From: Acetobacter orleanensis
GTDB taxonomy: Bacteria; Pseudomonadota; Alphaproteobacteria; Acetobacterales; Acetobacteraceae
Reading direction: 5' to 3'
NCBI RefSeq assembly: GCF_001581005.1
Contig: NZ_LHZV01000064.1
Span: 1 to 64,000 of the forward strand
DNA: 64,000 nucleotides
Under the pieces are notes generated by a model. The model did no database searches. It had not been told where the DNA came from and was given only the letters and a program-made list of their open reading frames with translations. Below are positions 46,754 through 56,919 of the stretch, in pieces. Within the stretch, counting starts at the first letter, position 1. Each line of letters begins with the position of its first letter. The position numbers were made by a program, and so were the translations under genes.

Positions 46754-47740
46754 TTAGAACGTCAGGGGCTTGCGGCGTTCCCCGCGCGCATAGATTTCCA
46801 TTTCAGCATTGAGTTCCGCCCCCATCAGCACAACCCATGCGCTGACGAAAAACCACATCATAATGGCAATCACGGCACCCAGAGGTCCATAGGTCGCGTT
46901 GTAGCTGGCGATATGGGCCACGTAATAAGAAAAGCCAAATGCCACGATAATCCATGTGCAGGTGGCAAACAGTGCCCCCGGCATCACCCAGCGCCACAGG
47001 CCCGGCGTTTTACGGTCTGGCCCGAATCGATATAGCGCGGACAGGGCCAGAATCTGGAACAGGAACATGATCACCGGGCCGCTCGACCGCGCCAGAAATT
47101 CAATGGACCCCGGCGGTGTAGGAATGTGCAGCCACGCGGGCAGGTTGAGCAGCAGCGGAAGGGCCACCATCAGGGCCAGCGTGAGGGCAGCCCCCAGAAC
47201 GGCGGATAGGGTCATGGCCAGTGCTGTGAGTTGAAACACAAAGAAATTTCGATTTTCCTGTGTGTTGTAGGCAATATTCAGCGCTGACAGAATGGATTTT
47301 GTGGCGGCGGACGCGGACCACAGCGCGACACTCAGGGAAATGACAAGGTTAAGGGTCAAAGAACTGTGCGGCTCTGCCACCAACGTCTGGATACGGTCAT
47401 AAATCAGCGCATAAGCCCCCGGTGGTAGCAGGCTTCGCAGCACTTCCAGTTGGGGGGTGACTGTCTGTACATCAAACGCCAGTCCGTAGATGGAAATCAG
47501 CGAACTGATGGCCGGGAAAAGCGACAGCGTGGTATAAAAAGCGCAGCCTGCGGCCACCAGCGTCGTGGGGCCAGAAATCAGGCTTTTAAAGGTCAGCGTG
47601 AAAATGGCCTTCCAGTCCTTCCACCGCATGGCGGAAGGGCGAGAAAATTTGGGACCATTTTTTGAAGTCTCCGCACTCTCACCTGCTGTCTGGGTAAGGT
47701 CATGCTGACGCGGAGCGGCTGGATCACAGAGAACCTGCAT
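46754..47740 (-). CDS. YihY/BrkB-family membrane protein
   Basis: The product has about 328 residues from ATG 47740. Six membrane helices form the YihY/BrkB domain, with the typical AAGCAFYTTLSLFPAISSLISIYG, LWSASAATKSILSALNIAYN, WVMPGALFATCTWIIVAFGFSYYV and YGPLGAVIAIMMWFFVSAWVVLMGAELNAE. The family was once called ribonuclease BN in error; it is an inner-membrane protein of unknown function. The frame extends 77 codons upstream into sequence that does not look like the family, so the start is uncertain. Confidence 0.85.
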   Translation of the reverse strand: MQVLCDPAAPRQHDLTQTAGESAETSKNGPKFSRPSAMRWKDWKAIFTLTFKSLISGPTTLVAAGCAFYTTLSLFPAISSLISIYGLAFDVQTVTPQLEVLRSLLPPGAYALIYDRIQTLVAEPHSSLTLNLVISLSVALWSASAATKSILSALNIAYNTQENRNFFVFQLTALAMTLSAVLGAALTLALMVALPLLLNLPAWLHIPTPPGSIEFLARSSGPVIMFLFQILALSALYRFGPDRKTPGLWRWVMPGALFATCTWIIVAFGFSYYVAHIASYNATYGPLGAVIAIMMWFFVSAWVVLMGAELNAEMEIYARGERRKPLTF

Positions 47741-48183
47741 CGTTTGGGAAGCATCCTTTTTTGGCGTGTGGCATCGCGCCTGAGGGGGCCGAACCGTGGG
47801 ATGCCGGGCCGGGGGCCGGGCGTGCTGTAACGGGCGGTTCCCTTCACGGAAGAAAAGGGCGTTCTGCAAGAAACAACGGTGCTCTGCAGACGTGAAGAAA
47901 CCGAATGCAGCCGGTTTTATAGGCCTTAAAGCTCGTTTTCCATGTTTTTTTAAAATGCGCGATTTTTTCACTTGCGCTTGTGGCGCTCTGGCCTCATATG
48001 CACCCCCCTACGCAGCAACGCACGTGCCACTGGCCCTTTGAGGTTACGCAACGACGTCAAGCGTTCTGGCAATCTGGGTTTTTCTTGTTTTGGAAAGCCC
48101 TTCTCTGGTCGCTGGTCCGTTAGACCGTTTCGCAACTCCTCCTCGCGTATTTCTTAAAAAGCGATGGAGCCTTTTATTGGGGA
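47741..48183. other. Intergenic region between divergent genes
   Basis: About 440 bases between the BrkB-family gene and the decarboxylase. The part to 47971 is open in the BrkB frame but reads as Pro/Arg-rich filler. No RNA gene or strong repeat was recognised. Confidence 0.35.
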
Positions 48184-49323
48184 ATGGGTGGGATGAATCC
48201 CAAAATCGCCCGTTTTTTCGCTGAGCAAAAGCCAGCAACGCCTTGCCTCGTCGTCGATGTCGATCAGGTTGAGGCGCGTTATCACGCCCTGACACGCGCT
48301 CTGCCGCATGCGCGGGTATATTATGCCGTCAAAGCGAATCCTGCCATGCCGATTCTGAATCGGCTGGTGGGGCTTGGCTCCTGCTTTGATGCCGCCTCTT
48401 GGGAGGAAGTGTCTCTGTGTCTGGAAGCCGGTGCTACGCCAGACGCTATTTCTTTTGGCAATACAGTTAAAAAAGTCACCGCTATTCGCGCAGCATATGA
48501 CGCTGGCGTGCGGATGTTCGTTTTTGACTGCCGGGAGGAACTGGAAAAGCTGGCGGCCCATGCGCCGGGTTCCCGCGTTTATTGCCGCCTGCTGGTGGAT
48601 AATGACGGCGCGGAATGGCCGCTGTCCCGCAAGTTTGGTACCACGCTCGACTCCGCGCGGGAGTTGATGCTTCTGGCGCGGGAACTAGGGTTGGACCCGT
48701 ATGGCCTGTCCTTCCATGTTGGCAGCCAGCAACTGTCTTCCGATGCGTATGAGGTCGCGATTGCGCGTGTGGCCGCGCTATTTACAGACCTCAGCGCAGC
48801 CGGGCTGGACCTGCGGATGGTGAATCTGGGCGGCGGATTCCCGGTGCGTTACCGGGCCGATGTGCCGGAAATTGACCATTTCGCACAGGCTATCAGCCAC
48901 GCCATGACCACTCATTTTGGCAATGCGTTGCCGGAAATGCTGGTGGAGCCGGGCCGCTTTATTGTGGGTGAAGCCGGCGTTGTGCGCTCGGAAGTGGTGC
49001 TGGTCAGCCGCCGTGGGCGGGAAGACGGGCCGCGCTGGGTGTATCTGGATATTGGCCGTTTTGGTGGCCTTGCGGAAACGGAAGGCGAATCCATTCGCTA
49101 TGCTATCCGCACGGCGCGGGATGGGGCACCCACCGGCCCCGTCGCTATTGCAGGCCCAACCTGTGATGGTGCGGATATTATGTATGAAAAGACAGCCTAC
49201 GACCTGCCGTTGGGGCTGGAAGCAGGTGAACAGGTGGAACTGGACGCCACCGGCGCTTACGTGTCCACCTACTGCTCTACCCGGTTCAATGGTTTTCAGC
49301 CGCTGACCGAGTATTATATCTGA
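48184..49323 (+). CDS. Fold-III PLP decarboxylase (ornithine/lysine decarboxylase type)
   Basis: The 379-residue enzyme belongs to the alanine-racemase-fold decarboxylases. PLP binds Lys50 (VYYAVKANP). Further active-site segments are FDAASWEEV, FHVGSQ, LGGGFPV, EPGRFIVG and the C-terminal CDGAD with Cys327 reaching across the dimer. Ornithine to putrescine is the most likely reaction; lysine or diaminopimelate is less likely. ATG 48193 is an alternative start. It is a single-gene unit, so supply of putrescine for spermidine synthesis is inferred. Confidence 0.87.
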   Translation: MGGMNPKIARFFAEQKPATPCLVVDVDQVEARYHALTRALPHARVYYAVKANPAMPILNRLVGLGSCFDAASWEEVSLCLEAGATPDAISFGNTVKKVTAIRAAYDAGVRMFVFDCREELEKLAAHAPGSRVYCRLLVDNDGAEWPLSRKFGTTLDSARELMLLARELGLDPYGLSFHVGSQQLSSDAYEVAIARVAALFTDLSAAGLDLRMVNLGGGFPVRYRADVPEIDHFAQAISHAMTTHFGNALPEMLVEPGRFIVGEAGVVRSEVVLVSRRGREDGPRWVYLDIGRFGGLAETEGESIRYAIRTARDGAPTGPVAIAGPTCDGADIMYEKTAYDLPLGLEAGEQVELDATGAYVSTYCSTRFNGFQPLTEYYI

Positions 49324-49493
49324 TATGTTCTAAATGGGAGGCAGCCGGATAAGCGGCTGTCTCCCCCGGTTTACGCCTCTCCCGCGCTGACCAGACAGCA
49401 CCACAGCCCAGCCTTGTGCGGGGCTGCCTTTGCAGATCGGCTGATCTGGCTCAACACTTGTCCGAACTTTGACGATGAGTCTGGAGAGATTTC

Positions 49494-50210
49494 ATGAAAA
49501 AAACAGGACTGCTGCTCGCGGCCCTTCTGGCCTCTGCACTGCATGTGGGACCGGGTTTTGCTCAGACACCCAGCCCCGCAACGCCTGCGGCCTCCGCTTC
49601 TTCCGCTGGAGCGGACGCTGCGGCGCAGGATTTTGGCCGTCTTTCAGTCGATGGTGGTACGGCTTCAGAAGATATCGCGCTGGCGCGTCAGGCTATCTTT
49701 GATGGGGCTCTGGATGCTGCAAGCCGTCTGATTGACGATGCCAGCATGGCGCTTGAGCGGGCGCGGGTGGATAATACGGCTTTCCAGAAAGCGGAAACGG
49801 ACCTTCAGCCAGCCAGAACCAAAACGACGCATTCCACTCATACATCTTCTGCCAGCAGCGCTCCCGTGGCTTGGCTGCCGGTTGATGGAGAACTGGTGCT
49901 GAATGAGTCTATTGAGCCCACCCCGGAAAAGACCGCAGCAGTTGCTGCCGCCAACCGCCATCTGCGGGCAGGAAACACCGCGCGGGCAGGGGAAGTGCTG
50001 AAAGTCTCCGGCATTGATGCGGATTATATTATTGCCGCCGTGCCGCTAGAACAGACCCGCAAAGACGTGGCCCGCGCCGCAAAATTTATCAAAAGCAATC
50101 CGTATAAAGCTAGTGAAGCTCTGCGTGATGCGCAAAACGCTGTCCGCTATGCCGCGGTCAATGTGCAGGCCGCATCCCAGCAGCCTTCACCAGTTCCGCA
50201 GGCAAAATAA
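49494..50210 (+). CDS. YfdX-family exported protein
   Basis: The 238-residue protein has a signal peptide (MKKTGLLLAALLASALHVGPGFAQ) and an Ala/Pro/Ser-rich segment. The YfdX domain follows: FGRLSVDGGTASEDIALARQAIFDGALDAASRLIDDA, then WLPVDGELVLNES and a helical C-terminus. In enterobacteria YfdX is periplasmic and linked to acid response, but its molecular role is unknown. That link would fit an acid-producing organism. It is a single gene with its own terminator. Confidence 0.82.
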   Translation: MKKTGLLLAALLASALHVGPGFAQTPSPATPAASASSAGADAAAQDFGRLSVDGGTASEDIALARQAIFDGALDAASRLIDDASMALERARVDNTAFQKAETDLQPARTKTTHSTHTSSASSAPVAWLPVDGELVLNESIEPTPEKTAAVAAANRHLRAGNTARAGEVLKVSGIDADYIIAAVPLEQTRKDVARAAKFIKSNPYKASEALRDAQNAVRYAAVNVQAASQQPSPVPQAK

Positions 50211-50241
50211 GTGCGCTGTTAAAGGTGGATGAAGTGGGGAG

Positions 50242-50272
50242 AGCCTCTGGTTACACTACGTAACCAGAGGCT
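50242..50272 (+). terminator. Terminator of the yfdX-like gene
   Basis: AGCCTCTGGTTAC (50242-50254) pairs perfectly with GTAACCAGAGGCT (50260-50272) and is followed by TTTTCTTT. It may also serve the converging sulfurtransferase gene, whose stop is seven bases away. Confidence 0.9.
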
Positions 50273-50278
50273 TTTTCT

Positions 50279-51154
50279 TTAGGCTTTCAGCAGGCGTGCA
50301 GCAGCTTTAGGTAGGCCGTCTTCAATCGGTAACGCGGTGTTGCGTGACCATTCATTCCAAGACCCCATATAAATGCGCAGCTTTTTAAAACCAGCCTGAG
50401 AGAGCGCCACATAGGTATTCGCAGCGCGTGCGCCCTTGAAACAGTAGATGATAATATCATCTTCGGGCGTCAGCCCACGTGAGGCGGCGAGGGCAAGAAT
50501 CTCTTCGCAGAACCGAAAAGAGGCCTGCCCATCTGATATTTTCATGAAATCATACCATTCGATCCACACAGCGCCCGGAATGCGACCCTTGCGCGGTGCG
50601 AAATCGACCCCGTAAGGAGAAGAGCTTTCCCCCAGCCACTCCACCTTGTCCCGGTTATCAAGCAGATGGATCGCAGGATCAGTCAGAGCAGTCAGCACAT
50701 CTTGGTAGGTGGCCATCAGGTTAGACTGAATGCTGATGGGGAAAACGGTTTTTTCAGGCGTGGTGGTTTGTGTTGTCAGGGTGCCACCAGCCTGCTTCCA
50801 TGCCATCAGGCCGCCATCAAGAATGCCGACTTTCGGGTAACCGAGATAGTTCAAAATCCAGTAGCCACGGCAGGACCCGCCATAACGTGTATGCAGGGCG
50901 TCTTCATAAATAATAGCGGTTTTCTTGCCGTCGAGACCATAGCTGGAGAAGAGGTCAGCAAATTTGTCCTGAAGGGTTTTAAGGCCTTCTTCGGTTGTTT
51001 CAGCAAGATAGGTGAAAATATCTGGCATATTCACCGCGCCGGGCAGGTGGCCAGCTTCAAAATCCTTGCGGTCACGCACGTCAATAAAAACGGCGTCTCC
51101 GGTAGAGATCAGGTCCTGAATCTGTTTGGGTGAAAAAAGGACAGAGTCCGGCAT
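50279..51154 (-). CDS. Two-domain rhodanese-type sulfurtransferase
   Basis: The 291-residue protein has two rhodanese domains (about 1-135 and 150-285). Only the second carries the persulfide-forming cysteine, Cys238 in YCFKGARA. The first has the usual inactive VFIDVRDRKDFEAGHLPGAVNMP. It moves sulfur from thiosulfate or 3-mercaptopyruvate to cyanide or thiols. The CFKGARA loop is closer to thiosulfate-type than to CG[ST]GVT mercaptopyruvate-type loops, but the substrate cannot be fixed from sequence. Confidence 0.86.
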   Translation of the reverse strand: MPDSVLFSPKQIQDLISTGDAVFIDVRDRKDFEAGHLPGAVNMPDIFTYLAETTEEGLKTLQDKFADLFSSYGLDGKKTAIIYEDALHTRYGGSCRGYWILNYLGYPKVGILDGGLMAWKQAGGTLTTQTTTPEKTVFPISIQSNLMATYQDVLTALTDPAIHLLDNRDKVEWLGESSSPYGVDFAPRKGRIPGAVWIEWYDFMKISDGQASFRFCEEILALAASRGLTPEDDIIIYCFKGARAANTYVALSQAGFKKLRIYMGSWNEWSRNTALPIEDGLPKAAARLLKA

Positions 51155-51363
51155 TCGATTTCTCCAGATTTGTTGGGTGCGTGGAGTTTATCAGCCTTGG
51201 CGCGGTGGCTCCAGAGGGCTCAGAGGCGTTGCCGTTATGAGATTTATCGTGGGCTCTTAGTCGGCTGTCATCATAGTTTCAAAGAAGCTTTGGCGGCGGT
51301 GGGTGGGAAGATTGCCCATTTCAGGATATAATTTTTGTTCCCCATCCCCCAAGGAGCTTTCCC

Positions 51364-52410
51364 ATGCAGTATCGTGAACTTGGCCGTACCGGCATTCTGG
51401 TCAGTGAACTCTGTCTGGGTACTATGACATTTGGCCAGCAGAATACAGAAGCGGAGGGGCATGCCCAGCTTGATCTGACGCTCGAACATGGCGTCAATTT
51501 CCTTGATACCGCCGAGCTTTATTCCATTCCCCCGCGTGCTGAAACCTATGGTGCGACGGAAACTATTCTGGGGAGTTGGCTGAAAGCGCGTGGTGGCCGG
51601 GATAAACTTATTCTGGCCAGCAAAGTGGTGGGGCGGAGTGCCTCCCCGTGGTTCCGGCCCGGTGGAGAGGAAGTGCGTCTTACACCGCGCCAGATCCGCT
51701 ACGCGCTGGAGCAGTCTTTACGGCGGCTGGGTACGGATTATCTGGATCTCTACCAGTTGCATTGGCCAGACCGAAAAATCGGTTTGTTTGGAGAAGGTGG
51801 CACAACTTTTACAACCGTGTCAGACGTGGATGAAGTTCCATTGGAGGAAACGTTGGGTGTGCTGGGCGACCTTGTGGCGGAAGGTAAAATCCGTCATGTC
51901 GGTCTTTCCAATGAGACCGCGTGGGGTGTCGCAAAATCTCTTGCCTGCGCTAAAGAGGGTGCTCCTCGTGTCGCGTCCATTCAGAATGCTTACAATCTGA
52001 TTAATAGAACTTTTGAAATTGGTCTGGCGGAAATGGCGCTGCGGGAAAAAGTTAGCCTGCTGGCCTATTCCCCGCTGGCACAAGGGTATCTGACCGGTAA
52101 GTATCTGAACGGCGCGCGCCCAGCTGGAGCACGCACCACTCTGTTCAACCGTGGGCAGCGTTATGAAAAGCCGGGTGTGGATGTGGCGGTGGAAGCGTAT
52201 ATCAACCTTGCGCGGGCCGAGGGGCTCGACCCTGTGCAGTTGGCGCTGGCGTTTGTGACCTCGCGCCCGTTTGTCACGTCCAACATCATCGGTGCGACAA
52301 GTCTGGAGCAACTCACCACAGCCCTGACATCCGTAACGGTGCAGATCACGCCGGAACTGGAAGCAAAAATCAACGCGATCCATCAGGTTCATTCCAACCC
52401 GGCTCCTTGA
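51364..52410 (+). CDS. Aldo/keto reductase (Tas-like)
   Basis: The 348-residue NADP(H)-dependent oxidoreductase has the TIM-barrel AKR pattern. It shows ELCLGTMTFGQQNTEAE, FLDTAELYSIPPRAETYGATE with the catalytic Asp and Tyr, ILASKV with Lys, and DLYQLHWPD with His. IGATSLEQL near the C-terminus binds the cofactor. The insertion after TAELY and the 348-residue length match the E. coli Tas subgroup. The physiological substrate is unknown. Confidence 0.88.
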   Translation: MQYRELGRTGILVSELCLGTMTFGQQNTEAEGHAQLDLTLEHGVNFLDTAELYSIPPRAETYGATETILGSWLKARGGRDKLILASKVVGRSASPWFRPGGEEVRLTPRQIRYALEQSLRRLGTDYLDLYQLHWPDRKIGLFGEGGTTFTTVSDVDEVPLEETLGVLGDLVAEGKIRHVGLSNETAWGVAKSLACAKEGAPRVASIQNAYNLINRTFEIGLAEMALREKVSLLAYSPLAQGYLTGKYLNGARPAGARTTLFNRGQRYEKPGVDVAVEAYINLARAEGLDPVQLALAFVTSRPFVTSNIIGATSLEQLTTALTSVTVQITPELEAKINAIHQVHSNPAP

Positions 52411-52450
52411 CGGGAGCTAGTCCAGACAACTGACGCGGGCGTTGAAATCG

Positions 52451-52492
52451 ATAAAGGCCCATCTGCCGGACTTTCAGCGGATGGGCCTTTAT
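52451..52492. terminator. Bidirectional terminator between aldo/keto reductase and ccmB
   Basis: ATAAAGGCCCATC (52451-52463) pairs with GATGGGCCTTTAT (52480-52492); AT-rich sequence flanks both sides. It separates the converging reductase and ccmA-ccmB transcripts. Confidence 0.87.
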
Positions 52493-52546
52493 GTGGATTT
52501 GTTTATGAGACAACCGGCTTGATAGAGCCCGGCGAAACCCTGAAGA

Positions 52547-53215
52547 TTATTCCACCGCCGCCCGCAGCCCCGCCCCGGCAGCCAGTGGGCATAAGGGAAT
52601 GGCGGCGGTAAGAAACGCGCCCAGTAATTCCAGATCGGGTGCCCACGGTAGGCCGGTGCGCGCGGCGTCAATCGCTGCCGCTCCAAAAATCAGCGCGGGT
52701 GTGATGAGTGGCAGCACCAGCAATGGTAGCAACACGCCGCCCCGGCGCGCGCCCAGAACAATGCAGGCCCCCATGCCGCCGATCAGAGACAGCACCATGG
52801 ACCCCAGCAGAAGGCCCGCCAGCAAAATAGGCAGTGTGGTGGTGGGCAGCCCGAGCATGATGGCTAGTGGCACGGCCGCCAGCAGGAGCGGCACACCTGT
52901 GGTCAGCCAGTGCGCGGTTATTTTGGCGAGGGCGACCAGTGATGGCGGTAGGCCTAGCAACAGGAGTTGATCGAGCGATCCATCTTCCAGTTCCGCCCCA
53001 AACAGACGGTCCAGCGGCAACAGGGCGGCCAGCAGGGCACAGACCCAGATAATGCCGGGGGCCATATGCCGCAGCAGGTCCGGCGAGGGGCCAAGGGCCA
53101 GCGGGAACAGCGTGCCCGTTAGTATAAAGAAGAGAACGGCTCCCAGCGTATCAGCCCCATGCCGCAGCGCGAGCCGAAGGTCCCGCTGCACAACCGCGCA
53201 AAACAGTTCCATCAT
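52547..53215 (-). CDS. ccmB: Haem exporter membrane protein CcmB
   Basis: The 222-residue protein has six membrane helices and the family traits LRHGADTLGAVLFFILTGTLFPLALGP and FGAELEDGSLDQLLLLGLPP. With CcmA, CcmC and CcmD it powers release of holo-CcmE in system I cytochrome c maturation, which the many periplasmic cytochromes and quinohaemoproteins of acetic acid bacteria need. It overlaps the end of ccmA by four bases. ccmC is not in the window. Confidence 0.93.
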   Translation of the reverse strand: MMELFCAVVQRDLRLALRHGADTLGAVLFFILTGTLFPLALGPSPDLLRHMAPGIIWVCALLAALLPLDRLFGAELEDGSLDQLLLLGLPPSLVALAKITAHWLTTGVPLLLAAVPLAIMLGLPTTTLPILLAGLLLGSMVLSLIGGMGACIVLGARRGGVLLPLLVLPLITPALIFGAAAIDAARTGLPWAPDLELLGAFLTAAIPLCPLAAGAGLRAAVE

Positions 53216-53877
53216 GCGGCGTCTCCTGTCAGGTCGGCCTCATCCGCGCCCCACCAGCCCCGACTTTGGTCCGGCATGCCGGGCAGGTTCAGATGGCTGA
53301 CGTCTCCCAAAGGGAGCGGCACATGCGTTGTAGCAACCACAAGGCCGCCCTGCGCGCGGTGCGTGGCGATGGCGGCTCCCAGTAGGTCTACGGCAGCGGC
53401 GTCAAGCCCGAGGCTCGGTTCATCCAGCAGCCAGAGCGGCGCCTGAGCCAGCAGCACACGGGCCAGAGCGGTCCGGCGTTTCTGGCCCGCAGAGAGCAGG
53501 CGCGCAGGCAGGGTGGAGAGATGGAGAAGGTCCACAGCTTTGAGAGCTGTCTTTAGGGCAGCATCTGTATCCCCGCCACCCGCGCGGGCAAACAGGGCCA
53601 GATTTTCCTGCACGGTCAGACTCGGCTTCAACGCGTCCTGATGCCCCAGATAGGCAACGCGGGCGGCGTGGGCAGTTCTGTCCTGCGTAATGGGCATGCC
53701 ATCCCAGAGCAGCGCACCGCCGTCCGGGCGGCGCAGTCCGGCCAGCACGCGCAGCAGGGTGGATTTGCCCGCGCCGTTGGGGCCAGTCAGCAGCAGCGCG
53801 CCGCCGCGCTCAAGGCTCAGGCTGACATCATCCAGCACCAGCCGGTCTCCCCGGAAAACCGAGAGAGACTCTGCCAC
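53212..53877 (-). CDS. ccmA: Haem exporter ATP-binding protein CcmA
   Basis: The 221-residue ABC ATPase has Walker A GPNGAGKST, the shortened signature LSAGQKRRTALARVLL typical of CcmA, Walker B LWLLDEPSLGLD and the switch His in VVATTHVPL. It drives the CcmABCD complex. First gene of the ccmA-ccmB pair, divergent from acnA. Confidence 0.94.
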   Translation of the reverse strand: MAESLSVFRGDRLVLDDVSLSLERGGALLLTGPNGAGKSTLLRVLAGLRRPDGGALLWDGMPITQDRTAHAARVAYLGHQDALKPSLTVQENLALFARAGGGDTDAALKTALKAVDLLHLSTLPARLLSAGQKRRTALARVLLAQAPLWLLDEPSLGLDAAAVDLLGAAIATHRAQGGLVVATTHVPLPLGDVSHLNLPGMPDQSRGWWGADEADLTGDAA

Positions 53878-54143
53878 CAGCCGGGGAGAGGCCTCTGAAA
53901 AAAGCTCGGAGATGGGACTTCTCCTTATTGTTACCAGTTAAAGACCGCAAAAGCGGGGGAGTTCGCGTTTTCGTGGTCACGCGCCCGCTTGTGCCGCGCC
54001 AGACTGCCGGTATGTTCTACCGTCATCGGGATATCAAGTCGGCCGCCCGGAAGACCGGGTGAGTGCAAAACGCCGCACATGGCGGCGTGCCGGCTCCGGA
54101 ACGTATCACCAGCCATGGGCTGTGATCGGGGAGAAGGGTTACT
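53878..54143. other. Shared upstream region of ccmA and acnA
   Basis: These 266 bases hold the two divergent promoters. A good ribosome binding site (GAAGGG) lies just before the acnA start. No strong palindrome or RNA gene was recognised. Confidence 0.4.
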
Positions 54144-56837
54144 ATGAAGACGGTTGGGCACGATTCACTTAAGACAGGTCGCACGCTCTCGGTTGATGGC
54201 AAGACCTACCATTATTTTTCCATTCCCGAAGCGGCAAAGACCATTGGCGATGTAAGCCGTCTGCCTGTTTCGCTGAAAGTGCTGCTGGAAAACGTGCTGC
54301 GCTTTGAAGATGGCCATTCCTATAACGTGGATGACGCCAAAGCGATTGCTGGCTGGCTGCCGCAGGGAAGCAGCACGAAGGAAGTGCCGTTCAAGCCTTC
54401 CCGCATTCTGATGCAGGACTTTACCGGCGTGCCGGCAGTGGTCGATCTGGCCGCCATGCGCGACGGGATTGTGAAGCTGAACGGCAACCCGCAGAAGGTG
54501 AACCCGCTGGTGCCGGTCAATCTGGTGATTGACCACTCCGTGATGGTGGATGTTTACGGTTCTCAGGACGCGCTGCAGAAAAATATCACGCTGGAATTCG
54601 AGCGGAATGGTGAACGCTATGCGTTCCTCCGTTGGGGTCAGGAAGCGTTTGAAAACTTCTCGGTTGTTCCGCCGGACACGGGCATTTGCCATCAGGTGAA
54701 CCTCGAATACATCGCGCAGGTCGCATGGACCGCCGAGGTGGGCGGTAAAGAATATGTCTATCCGGACTCCCTGTATGGCACGGATAGCCACACGACCATG
54801 ATCAACGGTCTGGGCGTTCTGGGCTGGGGTGTTGGCGGGATCGAGGCTGAAGCCGCCATGCTCGGCCAGCCGATTGCCATGCTGGTGCCGGACGTGATCG
54901 GCTTCCGCCTGACAGGTAAGCTGCCTGAAGGCGCGACCGCAACCGATCTGGTGCTGACGGTTACGCAGATGCTCCGTAAAAAGGGCGTTGTGGGCAAGTT
55001 TGTTGAGTTCTTTGGCCCGGCTCTGGACCACCTGCCGGTGGCTGACCGTGCGACTATCGCCAACATGGCTCCGGAATATGGCGCAACCTGCGGCTTCTTC
55101 CCGGTTGATACGCTCACGCTCGACTTCCTGCGTGAAACTGGCCGTGACGAACACCGCATTAAACTGACAGAAGAATATCTGCGTGCGCAGGACATGTTCC
55201 GCACGGCAGAAACACCAGAGCCGGTCTTTACCGATGTTCTGGAACTCGACCTGTCCACCATTGTCCCGTCCATCTCTGGCCCCAAGCGTCCGCAGGACCG
55301 CGTGGTGCTGAAGGAAGCCAAAACCGCCTTTGAAAAAGAGCTGACCTCTTCTCTGGGCGTTCCGGCTAACGACGCGAACAAGAAAGTGCCGGTTGCCGGG
55401 ACCAATTATGAAATTGGTCAGGGCGATATCGTCATTGCTGCTATTACCTCATGCACCAACACGTCCAACCCGGCTGTGCTGATTGCCGCAGGGCTCGTGG
55501 CCCGCAAGGCCCGCGCACTGGGCCTGACGCCGAAGCCGTGGGTGAAGACCTCTCTGGCTCCCGGTTCTCAGGTGGTGACGGACTATCTGGACCGCTCCAA
55601 GCTGTCTGAAGATCTGGACGCTCTGGGCTTCAACACCGTGGGTTATGGTTGCACCACCTGTATCGGCAACTCCGGTCCGCTGCCGTCTCACATTGTGGAC
55701 GCCATTGAGAACAACGACCTTGTGGCCGTTTCCGTTCTGTCTGGTAACCGCAACTTTGAAGGCCGTATTTCCCCCAACGTGCGCGCCAACTATCTGGCCA
55801 GCCCGCCGCTGGTGGTTGCCTACTCCCTGCTGGGCACCATGCGGAAGGACATCACGACCGAACCGCTGGGCACCTCCAAAGACGGCAAGCCGGTTTATCT
55901 GAAAGATATCTGGCCTTCCAACAAGGAAATCGCGGACCTGATCGGCTCTTCCATCAACCGTGAAGAGTTTATCAAACGCTACAAGAACGTCTCCAAGGGC
56001 ACCAAAGAGTGGCAGGACCTCAAAGTTGCCACCGGGTCTGAAACCTACAAGTGGGACCCGAACTCCACCTACGTGCAGGATCCGCCGTATTTCAAAGACA
56101 TCACACCGGAGCCCGCTCCGCGTGGTGGCATTGAAAACGCCCGTATTCTGGCCCTTCTGGGTGACAACATCACGACCGACCATATCTCTCCCGCCGGTGC
56201 CATCAAGAAAGATTCACCTGCTGGCCGGTATCTGATGGAACACGGTGTGGAACCGCGTGACTTCAACTCCTACGGCTCACGCCGCGGGAATGACCGCGTG
56301 ATGGTCCGTGGCACCTTTGCCAATATCCGCATCAAGAATGAAATGCTTCCGGGCACAGAAGGGGGGCTGTCCAAGCACTTCCCGGATGGCAAGGAAGGCG
56401 CGATTTATGATGTCGCCATGGAATACAAGAAAGAGGGTACTCCTCTGGTTGTGTTCGGTGGCAAGGAATACGGCATGGGGTCTTCCCGTGACTGGGCTGC
56501 CAAAGGCACTCTGCTGCTGGGCATCAAGGCCGTGATTGCGGAAAGCTTTGAGCGTATCCATCGGTCCAACCTTGTGGGCATGGGCGTGCTGCCCCTGCTG
56601 TTCAAGGAAGGCACAACGCGCCAGACCCTGAAGCTGAAGGGTGATGAAACCATCACCATCAAAGGTCTGGAAAAAATCACCCCGCGTATGGACGTCACCA
56701 TGACGATCACACGTGCGGATGGTTCCACGCAGGATGTACAGCTTCTGTGCCGCGTCGATACACTGGACGAAGTTGAGTATTACCGGCATGGTGGCATTCT
56801 CCAGTATGTGTTGCGTGGGATGACCAAAGCTGCCTGA
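54144..56837 (+). CDS. acnA: Aconitate hydratase A
   Basis: The 897-residue enzyme interconverts citrate and isocitrate. The 4Fe-4S ligands are Cys437 ([10 protein letters not shown]), Cys503 and Cys506 ([10 protein letters not shown]), matching E. coli AcnA closely. The first three domains lead into a swivel domain with [13 protein letters not shown] and [17 protein letters not shown]. In acetic acid bacteria, aconitase is important for acetate oxidation and acid resistance; this is family knowledge. It is followed by a strong terminator. Confidence 0.97.
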   Translation: MKTVGHDSLKTGRTLSVDGKTYHYFSIPEAAKTIGDVSRLPVSLKVLLENVLRFEDGHSYNVDDAKAIAGWLPQGSSTKEVPFKPSRILMQDFTGVPAVVDLAAMRDGIVKLNGNPQKVNPLVPVNLVIDHSVMVDVYGSQDALQKNITLEFERNGERYAFLRWGQEAFENFSVVPPDTGICHQVNLEYIAQVAWTAEVGGKEYVYPDSLYGTDSHTTMINGLGVLGWGVGGIEAEAAMLGQPIAMLVPDVIGFRLTGKLPEGATATDLVLTVTQMLRKKGVVGKFVEFFGPALDHLPVADRATIANMAPEYGATCGFFPVDTLTLDFLRETGRDEHRIKLTEEYLRAQDMFRTAETPEPVFTDVLELDLSTIVPSISGPKRPQDRVVLKEAKTAFEKELTSSLGVPANDANKKVPVAGTNYEIGQGDIVIAAITSCTNTSNPAVLIAAGLVARKARALGLTPKPWVKTSLAPGSQVVTDYLDRSKLSEDLDALGFNTVGYGCTTCIGNSGPLPSHIVDAIENNDLVAVSVLSGNRNFEGRISPNVRANYLASPPLVVAYSLLGTMRKDITTEPLGTSKDGKPVYLKDIWPSNKEIADLIGSSINREEFIKRYKNVSKGTKEWQDLKVATGSETYKWDPNSTYVQDPPYFKDITPEPAPRGGIENARILALLGDNITTDHISPAGAIKKDSPAGRYLMEHGVEPRDFNSYGSRRGNDRVMVRGTFANIRIKNEMLPGTEGGLSKHFPDGKEGAIYDVAMEYKKEGTPLVVFGGKEYGMGSSRDWAAKGTLLLGIKAVIAESFERIHRSNLVGMGVLPLLFKEGTTRQTLKLKGDETITIKGLEKITPRMDVTMTITRADGSTQDVQLLCRVDTLDEVEYYRHGGILQYVLRGMTKAA

Positions 56838-56868
56838 CGATTATCCAGTTCCCTCGGGACCTCAGAAC

Positions 56869-56899
56869 GCCGGCCCGGATAACTCCGGGCCGGCTTTTT
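56869..56899 (+). terminator. Terminator of acnA
   Basis: GCCGGCCCGG (56869-56878) pairs with CCGGGCCGGC (56885-56894), followed by five Ts. It lies 31 bases after the stop codon. Confidence 0.92.
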
Positions 56900-56919
56900 G
56901 CCTTGAAAATGAACCTGTT

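Noticed and set aside
54165-55154. 329-codon open frame antisense to acnA
   Set aside because: Shadow of a highly biased coding sequence; the sense frame is a complete aconitase.
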